Made by a program: the position numbers and the translations under genes | Notes under the pieces: generated by a model | Seen by the model: the letters and a program-made list of their open reading frames with translations, nothing else | What the model was told of the DNA's origin: nothing | The model's database searches: none | Assembly: GCA_009760855.2 (NCBI GenBank) | Contig: WPIO01000014.1 | Span: 2,533,501-2,597,500, forward strand | Length of the DNA: 64,000 nucleotides | Source of the DNA: Cristatella mucedo | Lineage: Eukaryota; Bryozoa; Phylactolaemata; Cristatellidae | Reading direction: 5' to 3' | Shown: positions 44,440 to 55,936 of the stretch, piece after piece | Layout of the letters: every line of letters starts with the position of its first letter | Position numbering within the stretch: the stretch's first letter is position 1

Positions 44440-45434
44440 AAGCAGAAGCAGGCCTTTGCTCCTCGTGTCTTGCTAGCCGCCACCGGTGGGTTGCAGTTAT
44501 GCTGCAGAGCCCGGATGCCTCAAGAGGCTGGTGACACAGTCCCCACCGAGTGTGATCATGATCGGCATTGTCAAAACCATATGTTGTATTTAAAAAACCG
44601 AATCCGCAGTTGCACGCTACAGCATGTCGGCTATATAGCCAAATGGATTCTTTATTTATTGTCAAAGTATGAGGTCTTAGCATCGGTGGTGGATGCTTGA
44701 TTCTCTGCCTTGAATGTTTGAAGGCTGTATTATTATGGCACGTTTCCTCGTAGGGATGACGATTGCCTTGCATGCTGGCTGGGTTGGTGCCCACGTGCTT
44801 TGGCATTTGCTTTTTTAAAAAGCCCGGCTGTGCCATCAAGAGGCTCATGGCAAAAATACCTTCGTGTACAATGTTGCACGAAGCGCTTGTATCTTTCTCT
44901 ATAGCACTCATGGCTTGCATGCTCAGGATAGGGCTCGACTAATTAGTCGGATGTACTGGCAAAAGGCGTTCATCTCGGTATGCAATGCCTGCGTGTCTAC
45001 AGTGCTACGCCACCCATACCAACCATAATCTATCATCACTGTGTTGTAGCTAACAAACTTTAAATACACCATCATTAAACGAACGTGCAGTTGGTGGTAG
45101 TAGCATCTTTACTTGATTCTGACAAGGAATTCTGAAATTGAGGGAGTCCACCCACGAGTCCATAAATACAAGTGCGAAAATCCTGCATACGTTCTTTGCT
45201 GTATAACGTACATGCAGTGGTGCCTTGACTTTCATTCCGTGACTCAAATGGAGCTCCTAACTCAAATTACTCCTATGTCAAAACAATTTTTCCGATTGAA
45301 CAGAGTTGAAATGCCATTCATCAATTCAGGACCGCCAAAACACCACGATGTGTGTCACTATGTTTAAATTAAAAGTACTTATAAATAATGAATATTTTAT
45401 AATAAAAAAGTGAAATATAATTTACTGCAATAAA
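44440..45434 (+). other. Probable UBE2R 3' UTR with two AATAAA signals
   Basis: No coding sequence is recognised between the UBE2R stop and two AATAAA hexamers at 45401-45406 and 45429-45434 in a very AT-rich stretch. These are the first plausible polyadenylation signals, giving a 3' UTR of about 1 kb. A 230-codon open frame on the opposite strand (44228-44920) is the antisense of exon 4 and the 3' UTR and was not called. Confidence 0.4.
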
Positions 45435-45779
45435 CTTATTGTATTAACTATAATCGACAGCATATGCCTAAGAGATTAGACGACTTAAAGTGTTCTGACG
45501 GAGTTGAATTAGAAAGGCTGAAATGAATAGCTGATTCTTAATCGCTGATTTTGCCCTTTTCGCCTCACTTCCATCTGCAGGGTTTCGATAAAAAGTTTTT
45601 CGATTGAGATGCGTTTCATCCTCTTCGCACTTAGTTAAGCAAGTGCCATTAAATAGCTCCGTAGCACGAGTGTGTTATTATGATTGTTAGGAACTGGATG
45701 CATCGTAGTCTTTGAGTTTATATCTTCCAGGAGTATCGCCTATATGGTCATTAGTTTAGTTCTTGCCAGTCTTCCATCC

Positions 45780-46280
45780 TGTGAAGCTTATGCCATTTTT
45801 TAGTAGTATATAAAGCCACATATAATAATGTGAAGGCGCGAGTTTATTTCTACCGTATACGAGATACTCGTCGGGCTGTCGTCGTGCTCTGCTCTCGTCA
45901 ACGTACCTTCGGGACTCATAGCTACTTAAACGTCTTCTTAGCCGTGCTTCTCGATACTAATTCACTGGTATCGGCCACATGTTTGTCAGATATTGTACCA
46001 GTTACTCCATTGTGCTTATTGATAGACATATTTTTTGGAACCAGGGAGTGATACTTTTGTCGTTTGGTTCGCACAGCAGAGAGCCAGCCGATGCCCAACA
46101 CCAACAGTTTGTTATGCGACCGAGGGTTGCACGGCTCCCGTCACCCCCTTCTCCCACTCTCCTCTCCTCGACTGCTGCTTTCCCCTCGCCGACCCCGATG
46201 ATTCATCTAGGAGGACCGAAACTGTGAGCCGGCCGACCCTGACGGTGAATCCCCCATCTATTCACCACGCCACATAAATA
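45780..46280 (+). other. Possible LTR or retroelement leader remnant
   Basis: A TATATAA box, about 230 bp of GC-richer sequence and then TTTTTTGGAACCAGGGAGTG, a layout reminiscent of an LTR followed by a primer-binding-type region. The segment is cut off by a SINE-1 copy at 46290. No coding domain is recognised and no second LTR is seen, so it could equally be unrelated sequence. Confidence 0.2.
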
Positions 46281-46289
46281 TTAATAATA

Positions 46290-46475
46290 ATAGATAATAA
46301 TTAGCTGATTTAACAGCCTCTTTTTGTATAGTGACAGAAGAGTCTTTACGACAATCATCACTGCTTGCAGTGGTGATAAAGGATCACCCACTGCAGGATT
46401 CGAACCCACGACCTCAGGACCGATGTCATGAAAAGCAACCGCCTTACCCAGTGAGCCATTACGGCTCACCACATC
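46290..46475 (-). mobile_element. SINE-1, most complete copy
   Basis: The minus strand reads: tRNA-like head GTAATGGCTCACTGGGTAAG, a CATGACATCGG/CTGAGGTCGTGGG palindromic spacer, B box GGTTCGAATCC, body GGTGATCCTTTATCACCACT, a CGTAAAGACTCTTCTGTCAC segment, and tail AGGCTGTTAAATCAGCTAAT ending in ATT repeats. Both Pol III promoter boxes match consensus well. Confidence 0.85.
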
Positions 46476-46479
46476 GCAG

Positions 46480-47290
46480 GCGGACCACATCGCAGGCGGA
46501 CCACAGCTGTGCACCGCCCCCTCTCGGTGATGCTCCTAACAGCTGTTCACCTGCGGCTTATCAAGAGGAGCCTGCATACAATCGAGCTACAGCTTTAAGT
46601 TCTTCAGTAAACATGTATACCTTTTTTACGGTTTCGGCTCAGAGTTCAAGCGAAGCCGAGCTGACTAAATAGTCCCGTCTATATAGCTACAGATGAGCCT
46701 TGGCATCTTTCATCCCGCTTGCAACATGCAATTCAAGAGGATTTGCAGGCATTGAACCACTGCTGAGCTAATGTGGGGCGAACAAGGTGCAACTGCCAAA
46801 TATGGGCTGCAGTATAAGATGACGGCTACATTGTACGCAGGCCGGAGAGCATACATACCGATACTGCAGCCTACGGGTAGAATGCTCCGGAGAAGGAGGA
46901 GCGTAGAGAAAGACAGAGGCAAAGACAGAGATGATAGCGTCCATGCAGGCCTGTTTGGATGCCCAGAAAGTGAAACGGCGGCTTCACCGGCTGGTATGGT
47001 CACATGACCGACGTGGCCAATCATTAATCAGTCCGTCCAGTAAGCGAATAAGGCCAGGCTGCAGGGTGTCACATGCTCGCGCGTTGCCCTCCGATTAGAC
47101 GGGCGGAGTGATGTCCGACAGGGGGCGGAACAACGTAGCGGTGACGGAACGCCTATATTTCCTAAGACCCACTGGCGACCTTCTTTGTGCCGAACTCGGT
47201 ACCCTAGTATTTGACCAGAGTGACATGGAAGGTTCCGAATAATCTAGCTTAGTAATCTTGTTCCTCGAAGCCTGTAGCAATGAGTTTTCA
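46480..47290. other. No gene recognised
   Basis: Open frames on both strands (for example 46710-47024 minus) are hydrophobic or low-complexity and without family resemblance. A tRNA-like stretch near 46765 lacks proper A/B box spacing. Confidence 0.3.
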
Positions 47291-47622
47291 GCACTAATTA
47301 AGCGTAGACCTTGAGGGGAAGGATGGAGGAGCAGATAGGGGACGTCCTGGTTGAACGTTCTGCTTTCTTTTATTCTTTATTCTTTGGCTCCAGCCTACCT
47401 ATGAGATCTTCTTATCCACCAGGCTAACTATCGTCCACAAATCCTTGGAGACCGTGCATTTAGTTCGTATGCTCCCAAAGCCTGGAACTTACTCCCGACT
47501 TACGTCATGACATCCCTGACTCTAAATATCTATGCGATTCTCAACCCCCAATTAATTGTAAGCATTGAGAGGAAGGACGGAGAGGATAGGAGACATCACT
47601 CGTTGAACATTTTGCGTCTTCT
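47291..47622. repeat. Diverged direct repeat flanking a LINE-A fragment
   Basis: About 75 bp at 47291-47371 and 47551-47622 are related (AATTAAGC or AATTGTAAGC, GAGGGGAAGGATGGAGGA or GAGAGGAAGGACGGAGAGG, then GTTGAACGTTCTG or GTTGAACATTTTG). Between them, 47375-47525 is LINE-A RT C-terminal sequence (plus), including CTCCCAAAGCCTGGAACT. Confidence 0.6.
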
Positions 47623-48004
47623 TAAGAGCTGCACAAGCCAAGAGGAGGTTTTTGTCCTCAAATTATCAGCAGTTTAATGGAAGACGCTTGGTTAGTCCGT
47701 GCCTCAGTTTTAGAGAGACCATGTAAAACAATAAACGGCTTTTCAAATGAGATCGATTGGCATATTGATTTGTGCTCGGCTACTACATCTAAGATAATAC
47801 GAACCGAGGAGCTGCAAGATCTTTACATTGGCATTATTGTATCCATTATCGGATTTTGTGAACTTTTCTTGTTTAATGGACTAGGCTTGCTGCCATAAAG
47901 CCCCAGGTTGTAAGACAAAGCTAGGCTATTGCTCGTAAAGCTAAGTCAGACAGTGAGAGATGATATAGACATTAGGAAATGATCTCAAGTTTTATTATGG
48001 TGCT

Positions 48005-49430
48005 AGCTCGACCTACTTAGGAATGCAGACATGGGTAGAGTGTCTCTGCTTGTTTTGCTTGATCTTTCGACAGCTTTTGATACATCGATCACAAAGTTCT
48101 TCTAGAGCGCCTCTCATCTCGCCTGGGCACCACTGGCACTGCTCTGCAGTGGTTCAGGTCCTATCTCAGTGGGAGACTCCAGAGTATTGACGTGAATGGA
48201 CAAAGATCATCTGAAGTACTTCTGAAATATGGAGTACCTCAGGGCTCAGTGCTAGGTCCGGTTCTTTTCACGGTTTGTACTCTGCCTCTTGCTGATGTGA
48301 TTGCCAAGCACAATCTAGGCTTTCACTTTTATGCAGATGACACTCAGTTGTACCTTTGCTTTGATCCCTCCCAGCCTTCGAGCACCTCAAATTCTCTAAA
48401 CTCACTAGTTCCATGCATTGATGACATCCGCACATGGATGGCAGCAAATTTTCTAAAACTTAACGATGATAAAACTAACTTACTAGTTATGGGCAAACCC
48501 AGTGTGATCCAGAGATTGGAAAAGCTGACTCTCTAAATTGGCTCTGCCAGCATATCTCCAGTTGAATCAGCTCGAAATCTAGGTGTCATATTCCAAAGCG
48601 ACCTCTCGTTAGACGACCATATCAGCTCCACAGTCAAATCTGCCTATTTTCAGCTTCATAACATTGGTAAAATTCGGGCTTGTTTAGATCAAGATATCAC
48701 ATCTAAGTTGGTCCTTGCATTCGTGACATCCCGTCTCGACTTCTGCGACTCACTGCTTACTGGCCTACCAGCATGTGCGATAAGGCGATTGCAGCTGGTG
48801 CAAAACTCTGCAGCTAGGCTTGTCTGTCGTGAGCGTCGCAGTTGCCACATTACTCCACTTCTCACCGACCTGCACTGGCTACCAGTCAAGCAACGGGTTG
48901 ACTTCAAGGTTTTATCGCTCACTTTTAGGTCCCTTCATTCTATAGCTCCAGCCTATCTGTCAGATATACTACCTCATCAGACCAAGCATCGTACCACCCG
49001 CTTTTCGGAATCTAAAAGTCTAGAAATACCTCATACAAACCTTAAATCCTTTGGAGACCGTGCATTTAGTTCATATGCTCCCAAAGCCTGGAACTCCCTC
49101 CCGACCTGCGTCAGAACATCCCCTGACCTAACCACATTTAAAAGGAACCTAGAAACACACCTATTTAGGACAGCATTTAGTGGGTCCCTGGGATTCGTCC
49201 TTGATGTGCTTATGCGTGCTGACACTGTGCATGCTGCCACTAACCACATTTGCATGCTGACCCTGTGCATGTCACCCCTAACCATATTATTCATTTCGTT
49301 TGTTTTTCAAGCATGATTTTACTTACCATTCAATTGCATTTCACTTTACAGCAAATGTAAAGCGCCTAGAGAGAGATTAAGTTCTCTGAGGGCGCTTTAT
49401 CAAGTGAATTATCATTATTATTATTAGCTG
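48005..49430 (+). mobile_element. LINE-A copy A3, young 5'-truncated
   Basis: Starts within RT (LLRNADMGRVSLLVLLDL) and runs to the 3' stem-loop (49350-49410) and an (ATT)n tail. Motifs: [61 protein letters not shown]. Few frame breaks: open to 48536, then from 48708 to 49316. The C-terminal part is about 93% identical in protein to copy A4, which indicates recent family activity. Confidence 0.92.
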
Positions 49431-49614
49431 AGAGCTTGTGGCCTTTGTTGAGAAATAGTCTGGGATGCATTTGATGCAGCTTTCTCCTCTAAACAGTTTG
49501 CATCTACTGGCAAATCTTCCAGCAATGCGATCAAGTTGACCTCGGTAAACTTACCGTATTAACGAGTGTAAGGAATGGAAAATATTTGCAAAAAAGAAAA
49601 GACAGCGGAGAAGT

Positions 49615-50340
49615 GATGAAACGAACCGTATCTCCACGTCTGTCACTCCACAAAGCCACAAGGACTAAGTGGGTGCTACGCTGGAGAGCTTTCTATACAT
49701 CACTAAAACCATAAGCGGTTTTCGGTACGCATGCGGTAGACAATAATTGGCCAAATCTCACGCAATAAGGACTAAGTGAGAACCATAGCTGAGTGAGCAT
49801 GCAGTCAAAAGGAATAAAGTAGCGTGAAAGTAACAGCTCAGGAAGTAACGGCTGGAAAGAATGTGCTGCTGTCGGCTGCAGGAAATTTGATGTAATTGAG
49901 CGAGAATTGTGGAAGTGAGCTTCACAGTTTAGTGACTGCAGAACAACAGCTTCAGTCGCCAAAAGTATTTAAACGAAGGAGTGGAGCAGCTAATTTATCG
50001 TCCACAGAGGGCCTTTGCACACGAGGAGGCTGAAAAAATGATGCAGTTCGGCTAGGTGTGAAGATGCCAAGCCATGGCAGACCTTGTAGGTGAGAGCACA
50101 ATTACGCTTAGCGTCTGTTGCTCAACCGGGAGCCATGCCAGCTCCTTCAGCAAAAGGAGGCCAATGACTGAACTTCTGGCATTTGTTATACTAACCTTCC
50201 AGCTATATTTATTCCCAGCTGCAAAGGCTTGATGGTTTTTTGTCAGTCCAGCTATAATTGAATTGCAGTAGTCCAACTTAGCCAGAACCAGGGAGCTATA
50301 AAGGAAAAAATTATATCTGCTGCATTGCTGATGAGTCAAA
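49615..50340 (-). mobile_element. LINE-B copy B5, 3' part
   Basis: Minus strand: LAKLDYCNSIIAGL, LLLKELAWLPVEQQTLSVIV and an old version of the LINE-B 3' end (TGGAGTGACAGACGTGGAGA). More diverged than B1 and B2. Confidence 0.75.
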
Positions 50341-50551
50341 CTATTTTAAGATTGTAAGAGATTAGCAACGCGAACAGTCTACAAACATATCGTTGATTCC
50401 ATTTGGGCAACGTATACATGTTTTTCTCTTATTAATATGCAAGCCCATAGGCTGCATACGTAATTGTTATTATTCTCTGAAGAAGAAAAGCGATCCGCAT
50501 TATTGACGTTGCATTCTCCGTATGGCTCACAATAACTCCGCAAGCAGCAAG

Positions 50552-50821
50552 ATGGCGGACATTTCCAAGTGTCAGCTATCTGGTTTACACGCTGGGTGTG
50601 CCTTAGAGGGGCTCACTGCGTCGAGTAATTATAGCTGCCTGACGTCTGCTGCTCACGACTCAGCTAATCGAGTTGCTATGTACTGGTGTGAGAAACCAAA
50701 GCTCGCAGAGCTGCGTCCGACATCTGATCGCTCTATTTGGTCACGGAGCACGCTCAGAGAACCGCATCTTTCGAATGGCATTAATAAGCTGCTTCTATTA
50801 CTTAATGGCGAAATCGAGTGA
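50552..50821 (+). CDS. Candidate first exon or short ORF, unknown
   Basis: An ATG in the context AAGATGGCGGAC (a YY1-like motif common at animal start sites) opens a 90-codon frame MADISKCQLSGLHAGCALEG to LLLNGEIE. No domain recognised. The Met at 50522 would add 10 residues. Could be non-coding; an antisense frame (50653-50835) is also open. Confidence 0.2.
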   Translation: MADISKCQLSGLHAGCALEGLTASSNYSCLTSAAHDSANRVAMYWCEKPKLAELRPTSDRSIWSRSTLREPHLSNGINKLLLLLNGEIE

Positions 50822-51114
50822 AGCTCAAGTTCCATTGCCTTAGCATCGTACGCCTGTCGTAGACACCTAGTATGGTTTTCCTAAACAGCAGCACTTAGGC
50901 GGAACTGTCGCGAGCCGTGCGAAAAGGAAGCTGTACTCTTCTCCGACCTATTTATGTTGCTTCTCAGCAAGGCACGCGTGCTACTGAGAGAATGTACAAC
51001 GAAACGGGATGAAAGAACGCAGTCACTTCCTTGGTGGTAGCGCTCCGCTTGAAGTTACGCTGGTGAAGTTACGACGCCGCCGAGCTCGGTGCCAGTCGAA
51101 TAACCGATCTGTAA

Positions 51115-51497
51115 ATGGTTGAAATTCGAAGAAACTTGCTCACCGGGGTGTCCAAGATTAGTGTGCTGCGAGCGAGATTTGAAGCGGTGGGAACGGCAAA
51201 AGAAATTGACTTGACGGTCCCAAGAACAATTAAGTTGCTCTCCTCATACTCATCAGCAACATCATACATCACCAGTCCATATCAAGGGTGGCAGTACTTC
51301 CGCTGCAGACGAGCAAGCGCTGCAAGATCCGCTAGAGAGCTCTGGCAGCGTCGTTAGTACGGCAGCTGTTTTCGCTGCATCTGTATTTTGTAAGCGTAGA
51401 GCAGCAGCGACAGTCGCTTACATAATATGGGTTGCATGGCGTGAACTCTCTCGTCGTACATTTATGGCTACGGCTCTTTTGAAAAGGGCTAGCTAAA
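51115..51497 (+). other. Candidate coding region with a possible frame change, unknown
   Basis: Frame 1 opens at ATG 51115 (MVEIRRNLLTGVSKISVLR) to a stop at 51357. An overlapping frame, open from 51216 to 51497 without an ATG near its start, has a membrane-like segment (SVVSTAAVFAASVFCKRR, then VAYIIWVAWRELSRR). Both look protein-like. A single frame change or splicing near 51280-51300 would join them. The antisense strand also has an open frame (51272-51069), so coding strand is uncertain. Confidence 0.2.
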
Positions 51498-51779
51498 ACT
51501 GACAGCTGAATTAGTGCAGCGCTAGCTATGAAAGGAACGCGGTCGCACAGAGCGACGATCTCCCAACAGGCTCAGCTTGAGAGAATATTGAGAGCAAATT
51601 ATTAGGAATATAAATCTTTTTTTGGCCACCTGGAAGACCTCTTAAGTCTTGATAATTGAGTCAGTAGGGTGTTGGGCCAGAAAACTAGATGCTAGAGGCG
51701 ACCGTTTCCCTTATATGGCACATTGTATGCGGTGCTCAAGTTGGTCGACTTTCGGTCATTTTATATTGAAGTAATGCTT

Positions 51780-51850
51780 TCTATACAGCCTCTGTAAAGT
51801 GACTAGAAAGAGATATAGTTCTCTGAAAGCGCTATACAAATGTATTATTA
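51780..51850 (+). mobile_element. LINE-A-type 3' tail, isolated
   Basis: GTAAAGTGACTAGAAAGAGA, a GTTCTCT arm and GCGCTATACAAATG followed by (ATT)n: only the 3' stem-loop and tail are recognisable. It lies tail to tail with copy A4 about 55 bp away. Confidence 0.7.
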
Positions 51851-51904
51851 TTATTTTTATAAATTATTACAAGAGCTCTCAATTGAGAAGCCGCACGAAT
51901 GGCT

Positions 51905-52723
51905 AATAATAATAATAATAATTCACTCAATAAAGCGCCCTCAGAGAACTTAATCTCTCTCTAGGCGCTTTACATTTGCTGTAAAGTGAAATGCAATTGA
52001 ATGGTAAGTAAAATCATGCTTGAAAAAACAAACGAAATGAATAATATGGTTATGGGTGACATGCACAGGGTCAGCATGCAAATGTGGTTAGTGGCAGCAT
52101 GCACAGTGTCAGCACGCATAAGCACATCAAGGACAAATCACAGGGGCCCACTAAATGCTGTCCTAAATAGGTGTTTTTAGGTTCCTTTAAATGTGGTCAG
52201 GTCAGGTGATGTTCTGACGCAGGTCGGGAGGGAGTTCCAGGCTTTGGGAGCATATGAACTAAATGCACGGTCTCCAAAGGATTTAAGGTTTGTATGAGGT
52301 ATTTCTAGACTGTTGGATTCCGAAAAGCAGGTGGTACGATGCTTGGCCTGATGGGGTAGTATATCTGACAGATAGGCTGGAGCCATAGAATGAAGGGACC
52401 TAAAAGTGAGCGACAAAACCTTGAAGTCAATCCGTTGCTTGACTGGTAGCCAGTGCAGGTCGGCGAGAAGTGGAGTAATGTGGCAACTGCGACGCTCACG
52501 ACAGACAAGCCTAGCTGCAGAGTTTTGCACCAGCTGCAATCGCCTTATCGCACAAGCTGGTAGGCCAGCAAGCAGTGAGTTGCAGAAGTCGAGACGGGAT
52601 GTCACGAATGCATGGACCAACTTGGACGTGGTATCTTGATCTAAACAAGCCCGAATTTTAGCGATGTTATGAAGCTGAAAATAGGCAGATTTGACTGTGG
52701 AGCTGATATGGTCGTCTAACGAG
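51905..52723 (-). mobile_element. LINE-A copy A4, young 5'-truncated
   Basis: An (AAT)n tail at 51905-51923, the 3' stem-loop, then an RT C-terminal frame open for 147 codons (52620-52177; [40 protein letters not shown]). The match to LINE-A stops abruptly at 52723, giving the 5' truncation point. Confidence 0.92.
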
Positions 52724-53815
52724 GCTGCCTAAAGCGTGTGGGCTGTTGAGTGCAAGCTGAACGTAAACCTGGACGGGGAAGCGGAAGTCTCTCCCGAGCA
52801 TGTGACGCGTTAACGCACGGGCCTGTTCGGAGGTAAGAGTGCGGAAAAGGCAGCCTCTGCGAAATGATCTTATAATGTGACCCGCTGTCCGGAGTCTGAT
52901 AGGGATTAGCCCATATGGTCTGGCGCCTCCCTTAAGAGTCGTATAGCTAAGACCTAGCGAGCTCAACTCGGGACCGCAGCTATTATACTGGCTCTTATGG
53001 TCCGATTCAAGAATTTCCTTGGCGGCATGTCATACTACGCCTACTACGACCTTACCCGCGATAGTCCAATGCGAACAGCACGAATCGTGCTGCAAATTAA
53101 ATAACACTCACCACTTCCTGAGGAGTGGTCGTCTGAGGCGGCGACCCTCTAACGTTGGTAAGCCACGTTTGCCAACAACTGGACCCACATAGAAATCCGC
53201 AGCAGCGAAAACTGCAGCGGACAAAGCGGGCGGGGGAGTGCATTGCAGCCAACGAATAGTCATTCAGAGGCGATCGACTCAATTAGCGAAGACTAATCAG
53301 CGAGCGGTCAGTGACTTGATCGGACCATGGGGGCAAAGGTCAAGCAGCTGCTTCCGTTGCCCCTCGATTTCAGAGCCGAAAGATCATCTCGTCGGCGCTG
53401 ATCGAGTGGGCGTGATACCTGATTGATTATTCTTGACAGCAGCTGAGTTTCTTCTGACGATTCCATGCTGTTCGTGACGCGAACGCCCATTGAAAGCGAT
53501 GGTTGGTTCTGTAAAGAGAACGAGATTGCCACCGAACGTCGCCTCTCTGCATCGAAGAAGTGGCGCGTGGAACGTTCAGTAAGTCGCCTAAAAGTTTGCA
53601 ACATTCTTATTTAAATATCAGCTGGCATGTCAGCAATTTAGTGAAGTGCTTTTCGTGCGTGTGCCTGAGATTTTATTTACTCTCAAAGAATCTTCGAAAA
53701 GTAAGTGTCTGGTTGATGCCGTTAACTCAATAAAAAAGGTAGCTCAGCCACTCACTGTTCAGAAATCCAACATTAGTTTTTAGCAGTGTGGTACACTTGA
53801 GGTTTTTCAAGGATT
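52724..53815. other. No gene identified; small open frames
   Basis: A minus frame 52966-52724 (YTTLKGGARPYGLIPIRLRT, Arg-rich), a plus 35-codon ORF from 52997 (MVRFKNFLGGMSYYAYYDLT) and a minus frame 53604-53308 are open. None matches a family I know. The region is richer in CpG than its surroundings and may hold an unrecognised element or exon. Confidence 0.25.
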
Positions 53816-53817
53816 AT

Positions 53818-54600
53818 ATATACCAGCTAAATAATATTGTTAAAATTCGGAATTGTGTAGACATGGATACGATATCTTCTAAACTGGTTTATGCATTTGT
53901 GACATCCCGTCTTAACTTCTGTAACTCACTGCTTGGTAGTCTTCCGGCCTGTGCAATCAGGCGCTTGCAGCTGGTACACAAATCTGCGTTTCGTCCGTCG
54001 TGAGCATCGCGGTTGCCACACCACACCTCTTCTTGGTGGCCTGCATTGGCTCTTGGTCAAACAACGCCTCAACTTCATGGTTCTGTCACTCACTTTTAGG
54101 TCCCTTCATTCTTTGGCACCAGGCTACCTATCAGATCTACTCCACTACCAGACTAACCGTCGTATCACTCGCTTTTCGGAATCTAATCGATTAACTATAC
54201 CTCACACGAACCTCAAATCCTTTGGAGGTCGTGCCTTCAGTTCGTATACTCCCAAAGCCTGGAATTTACGTCCGTCTTGCCTCACGACATCTCCTGATCT
54301 GACCACAGTTAAAAAGAAACTAAAATCTCAATTTATCACAGGATTTAGCCGGTCCCCATGATTCTTCCTTTGTTTACTTATGCGCGCTGACACTGTCCAT
54401 GCTGCCACTAACCATATTTGCATTCTGACCTTGTGCATGACAACTCTAACCATGTTATGCTTGCTGTCATTGAGCATGCTACCGCTAACCATTCAATCGC
54501 GCTTCCTTTGCAGCAAATGTGGAGTGCCTAGAAAAAGATTCAGTTCTCTGGGGGTGCTCTAACAAATTTTTTATTCTTACTATTATTACATATTCATATA
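53818..54600 (+). mobile_element. LINE-A copy A5, 5'-truncated
   Basis: RT C-terminal sequence in two frames: [20 protein letters not shown], then LGGLHWLLVKQRLNFMVLSL. The 3' stem-loop is degraded (GTGGAGTGCCTAGAAAAAGA) and the tail mixed. It ends near an (AT)n tract at 54607-54651. Confidence 0.88.
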
Positions 54601-54606
54601 TGTTTG

Positions 54607-54651
<45 letters not shown>
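54607..54651. repeat. (AT)n microsatellite
   Basis: About 22 AT units directly after LINE-A copy A5. It probably grew from the element's tail region. Confidence 0.9.
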
Positions 54652-54656
<5 letters not shown>

Positions 54657-54764
54657 TTGTATTGTGTTTATACGGCACCACTGTTTTTCTTCGAACGTTG
54701 TGAAATACCCAAAGGGCTTAATTGAGCCCTCCAGCAAGGAGAAACAATACAAATAAAAACAAGT

Positions 54765-55560
54765 CGCTTGCATAGGGCCCTAAGAGAACCAAATCTCTAC
54801 CCCGGGGCTTTACAAAAACTCTGAATGAGCTGAATGAGCATCAACAATCAAGGTTCATGGATAAGTGCGATGTTATGCTGAAACAAGCATGCCAAAGCAC
54901 AGAAGCGTGTTACTGAGACCAGTATGTAAAAGCACACGAGAAGACATTCATTCAGGGCTACTCGGTTGGTGGAATCCCTGGTGAGTAAAGTGAACTGAAT
55001 CATGCACAAGTAAGCACGCAAGAGTAACAATGCCATATTCCCACGGGCGCAGGGAAAGTTGGGTAGAAAAAGATACGTCTTTAGCTGAGGCTCAAATGAT
55101 GCAAAGTCAGTGTGAGTGGTAGCAGAAGCCGGAAACGAATTCCAGACTTTTGGTGCACCCGAACTGCAGGCACGATCGCCAAAACATGTCCAATTAGTGC
55201 AAGGAATTGGATAGACGACTGGAAGCATGAGTTTGGGAGAGCGAAATGAAGGAGCAATGAGGTCGGATTGATAGGCTGGAGCAAGCGAGTGATTAGACCT
55301 GTAGGCTAAAGAGAGGATCTTAAAGTTGATTCGATACCTCATAGGGCTAATGGAGGTCAGACAGAAGTCATGTTATTTTGGCAGTTACACCTTCAATGAC
55401 AGACTAGCCGAGCAGCCTGTTTGCTATGGTTGCCAAGGCTAACAATCGTTTCCAACTGTGGCCAGTTTGGAAAAAATGCAGACAATTAATGGGACAGGCC
55501 TGCTATCTCGAATACATGGCAATAATTTAAGCTCGACGTCAAAAACCCTTGAACGTCGTT
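54765..55560 (-). mobile_element. LINE-C, a third CR1/L2-group family, 3' part
   Basis: Minus-strand frame 55342-54848: YRINFKILSLAYRSNHSLAP, CFGDRACSSGAPKVWNSFPA, FEPQLKTYLF. It is clearly homologous to, but distinct from, LINE-A and LINE-B. Its 3' end (GTAAAGCCCCGGGGTAGAGA, then TTGGTTCTCTTAGGGCCC) keeps the LINE-A-type terminal stem-loop. Confidence 0.75.
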
Positions 55561-55726
55561 TGTGACATCGAATCTGCCTTCAGAATCGACGGCGAGTCTC
55601 TGCGATGCCAACTTACCCTAGACGCCTGCAGTAAGCTTAAAAACTGAGCTTCTGTCGAGCGTAGTAGCAATTATTTCTAGGGCTAATGAATACGCCACCA
55701 AGATTTATGAAAATAACGTACAGTAC

Positions 55727-55817
55727 CTTGACAGGCAGTAAACACTGCCATAGCAGCCAAAGTGGCGTAAACCACGAGACGCATATCTTTAGTCGAGCGA
55801 AACTGCTGGTTAAGACT
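55727..55817 (-). CDS. Candidate exon encoding a signal peptide
   Basis: A strong acceptor (TTTTACTTGCCGCTTTTCAG) and a GTACTG donor bound 91 nt. An ATG at 55784 opens MRLVVYATLAAMAVFTACQ, which has the shape of a signal peptide or signal anchor, and the exon ends in phase 1. The same frame is open upstream of the Met (SLNQQFRSTKD). A possible upstream exon ends at 55951 (donor GTAAAA) but only fits as non-coding. I found no convincing downstream exon in the LINE-filled sequence to the left. Confidence 0.3.
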
Positions 55818-55857
55818 CTGAAAAGCGGCAAGTAAAATTCTCTCTCGCTCACACAAA

Positions 55858-55905
55858 TACACACACACACACAAACACACACACACGCACACATACACAC
55901 AAATA
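55858..55905. repeat. (CA)n microsatellite, imperfect
   Basis: CACACA tract with interruptions. The Cys/Val-rich frames across it are translations of the repeat. Confidence 0.85.
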
Positions 55906-55936
55906 TATACGTATATGTACCTCGCACGTGTCGGGA

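Noticed and set aside
44228-44920. 230-codon minus-strand open frame
   Set aside because: It is antisense to UBE2R exon 4 and its 3' UTR; His/Ser-rich composition reflects the reverse of Asp/Glu codons, and no family resemblance is seen.
46735-46800. tRNA-like sequence on the minus strand
   Set aside because: A-box-like and B-box-like strings overlap with impossible spacing and no cloverleaf can be drawn.
52997-53104. POP5-like start (MVRFKN)
   Set aside because: Only the first six residues resemble POP5; the rest of the 35-codon frame does not.
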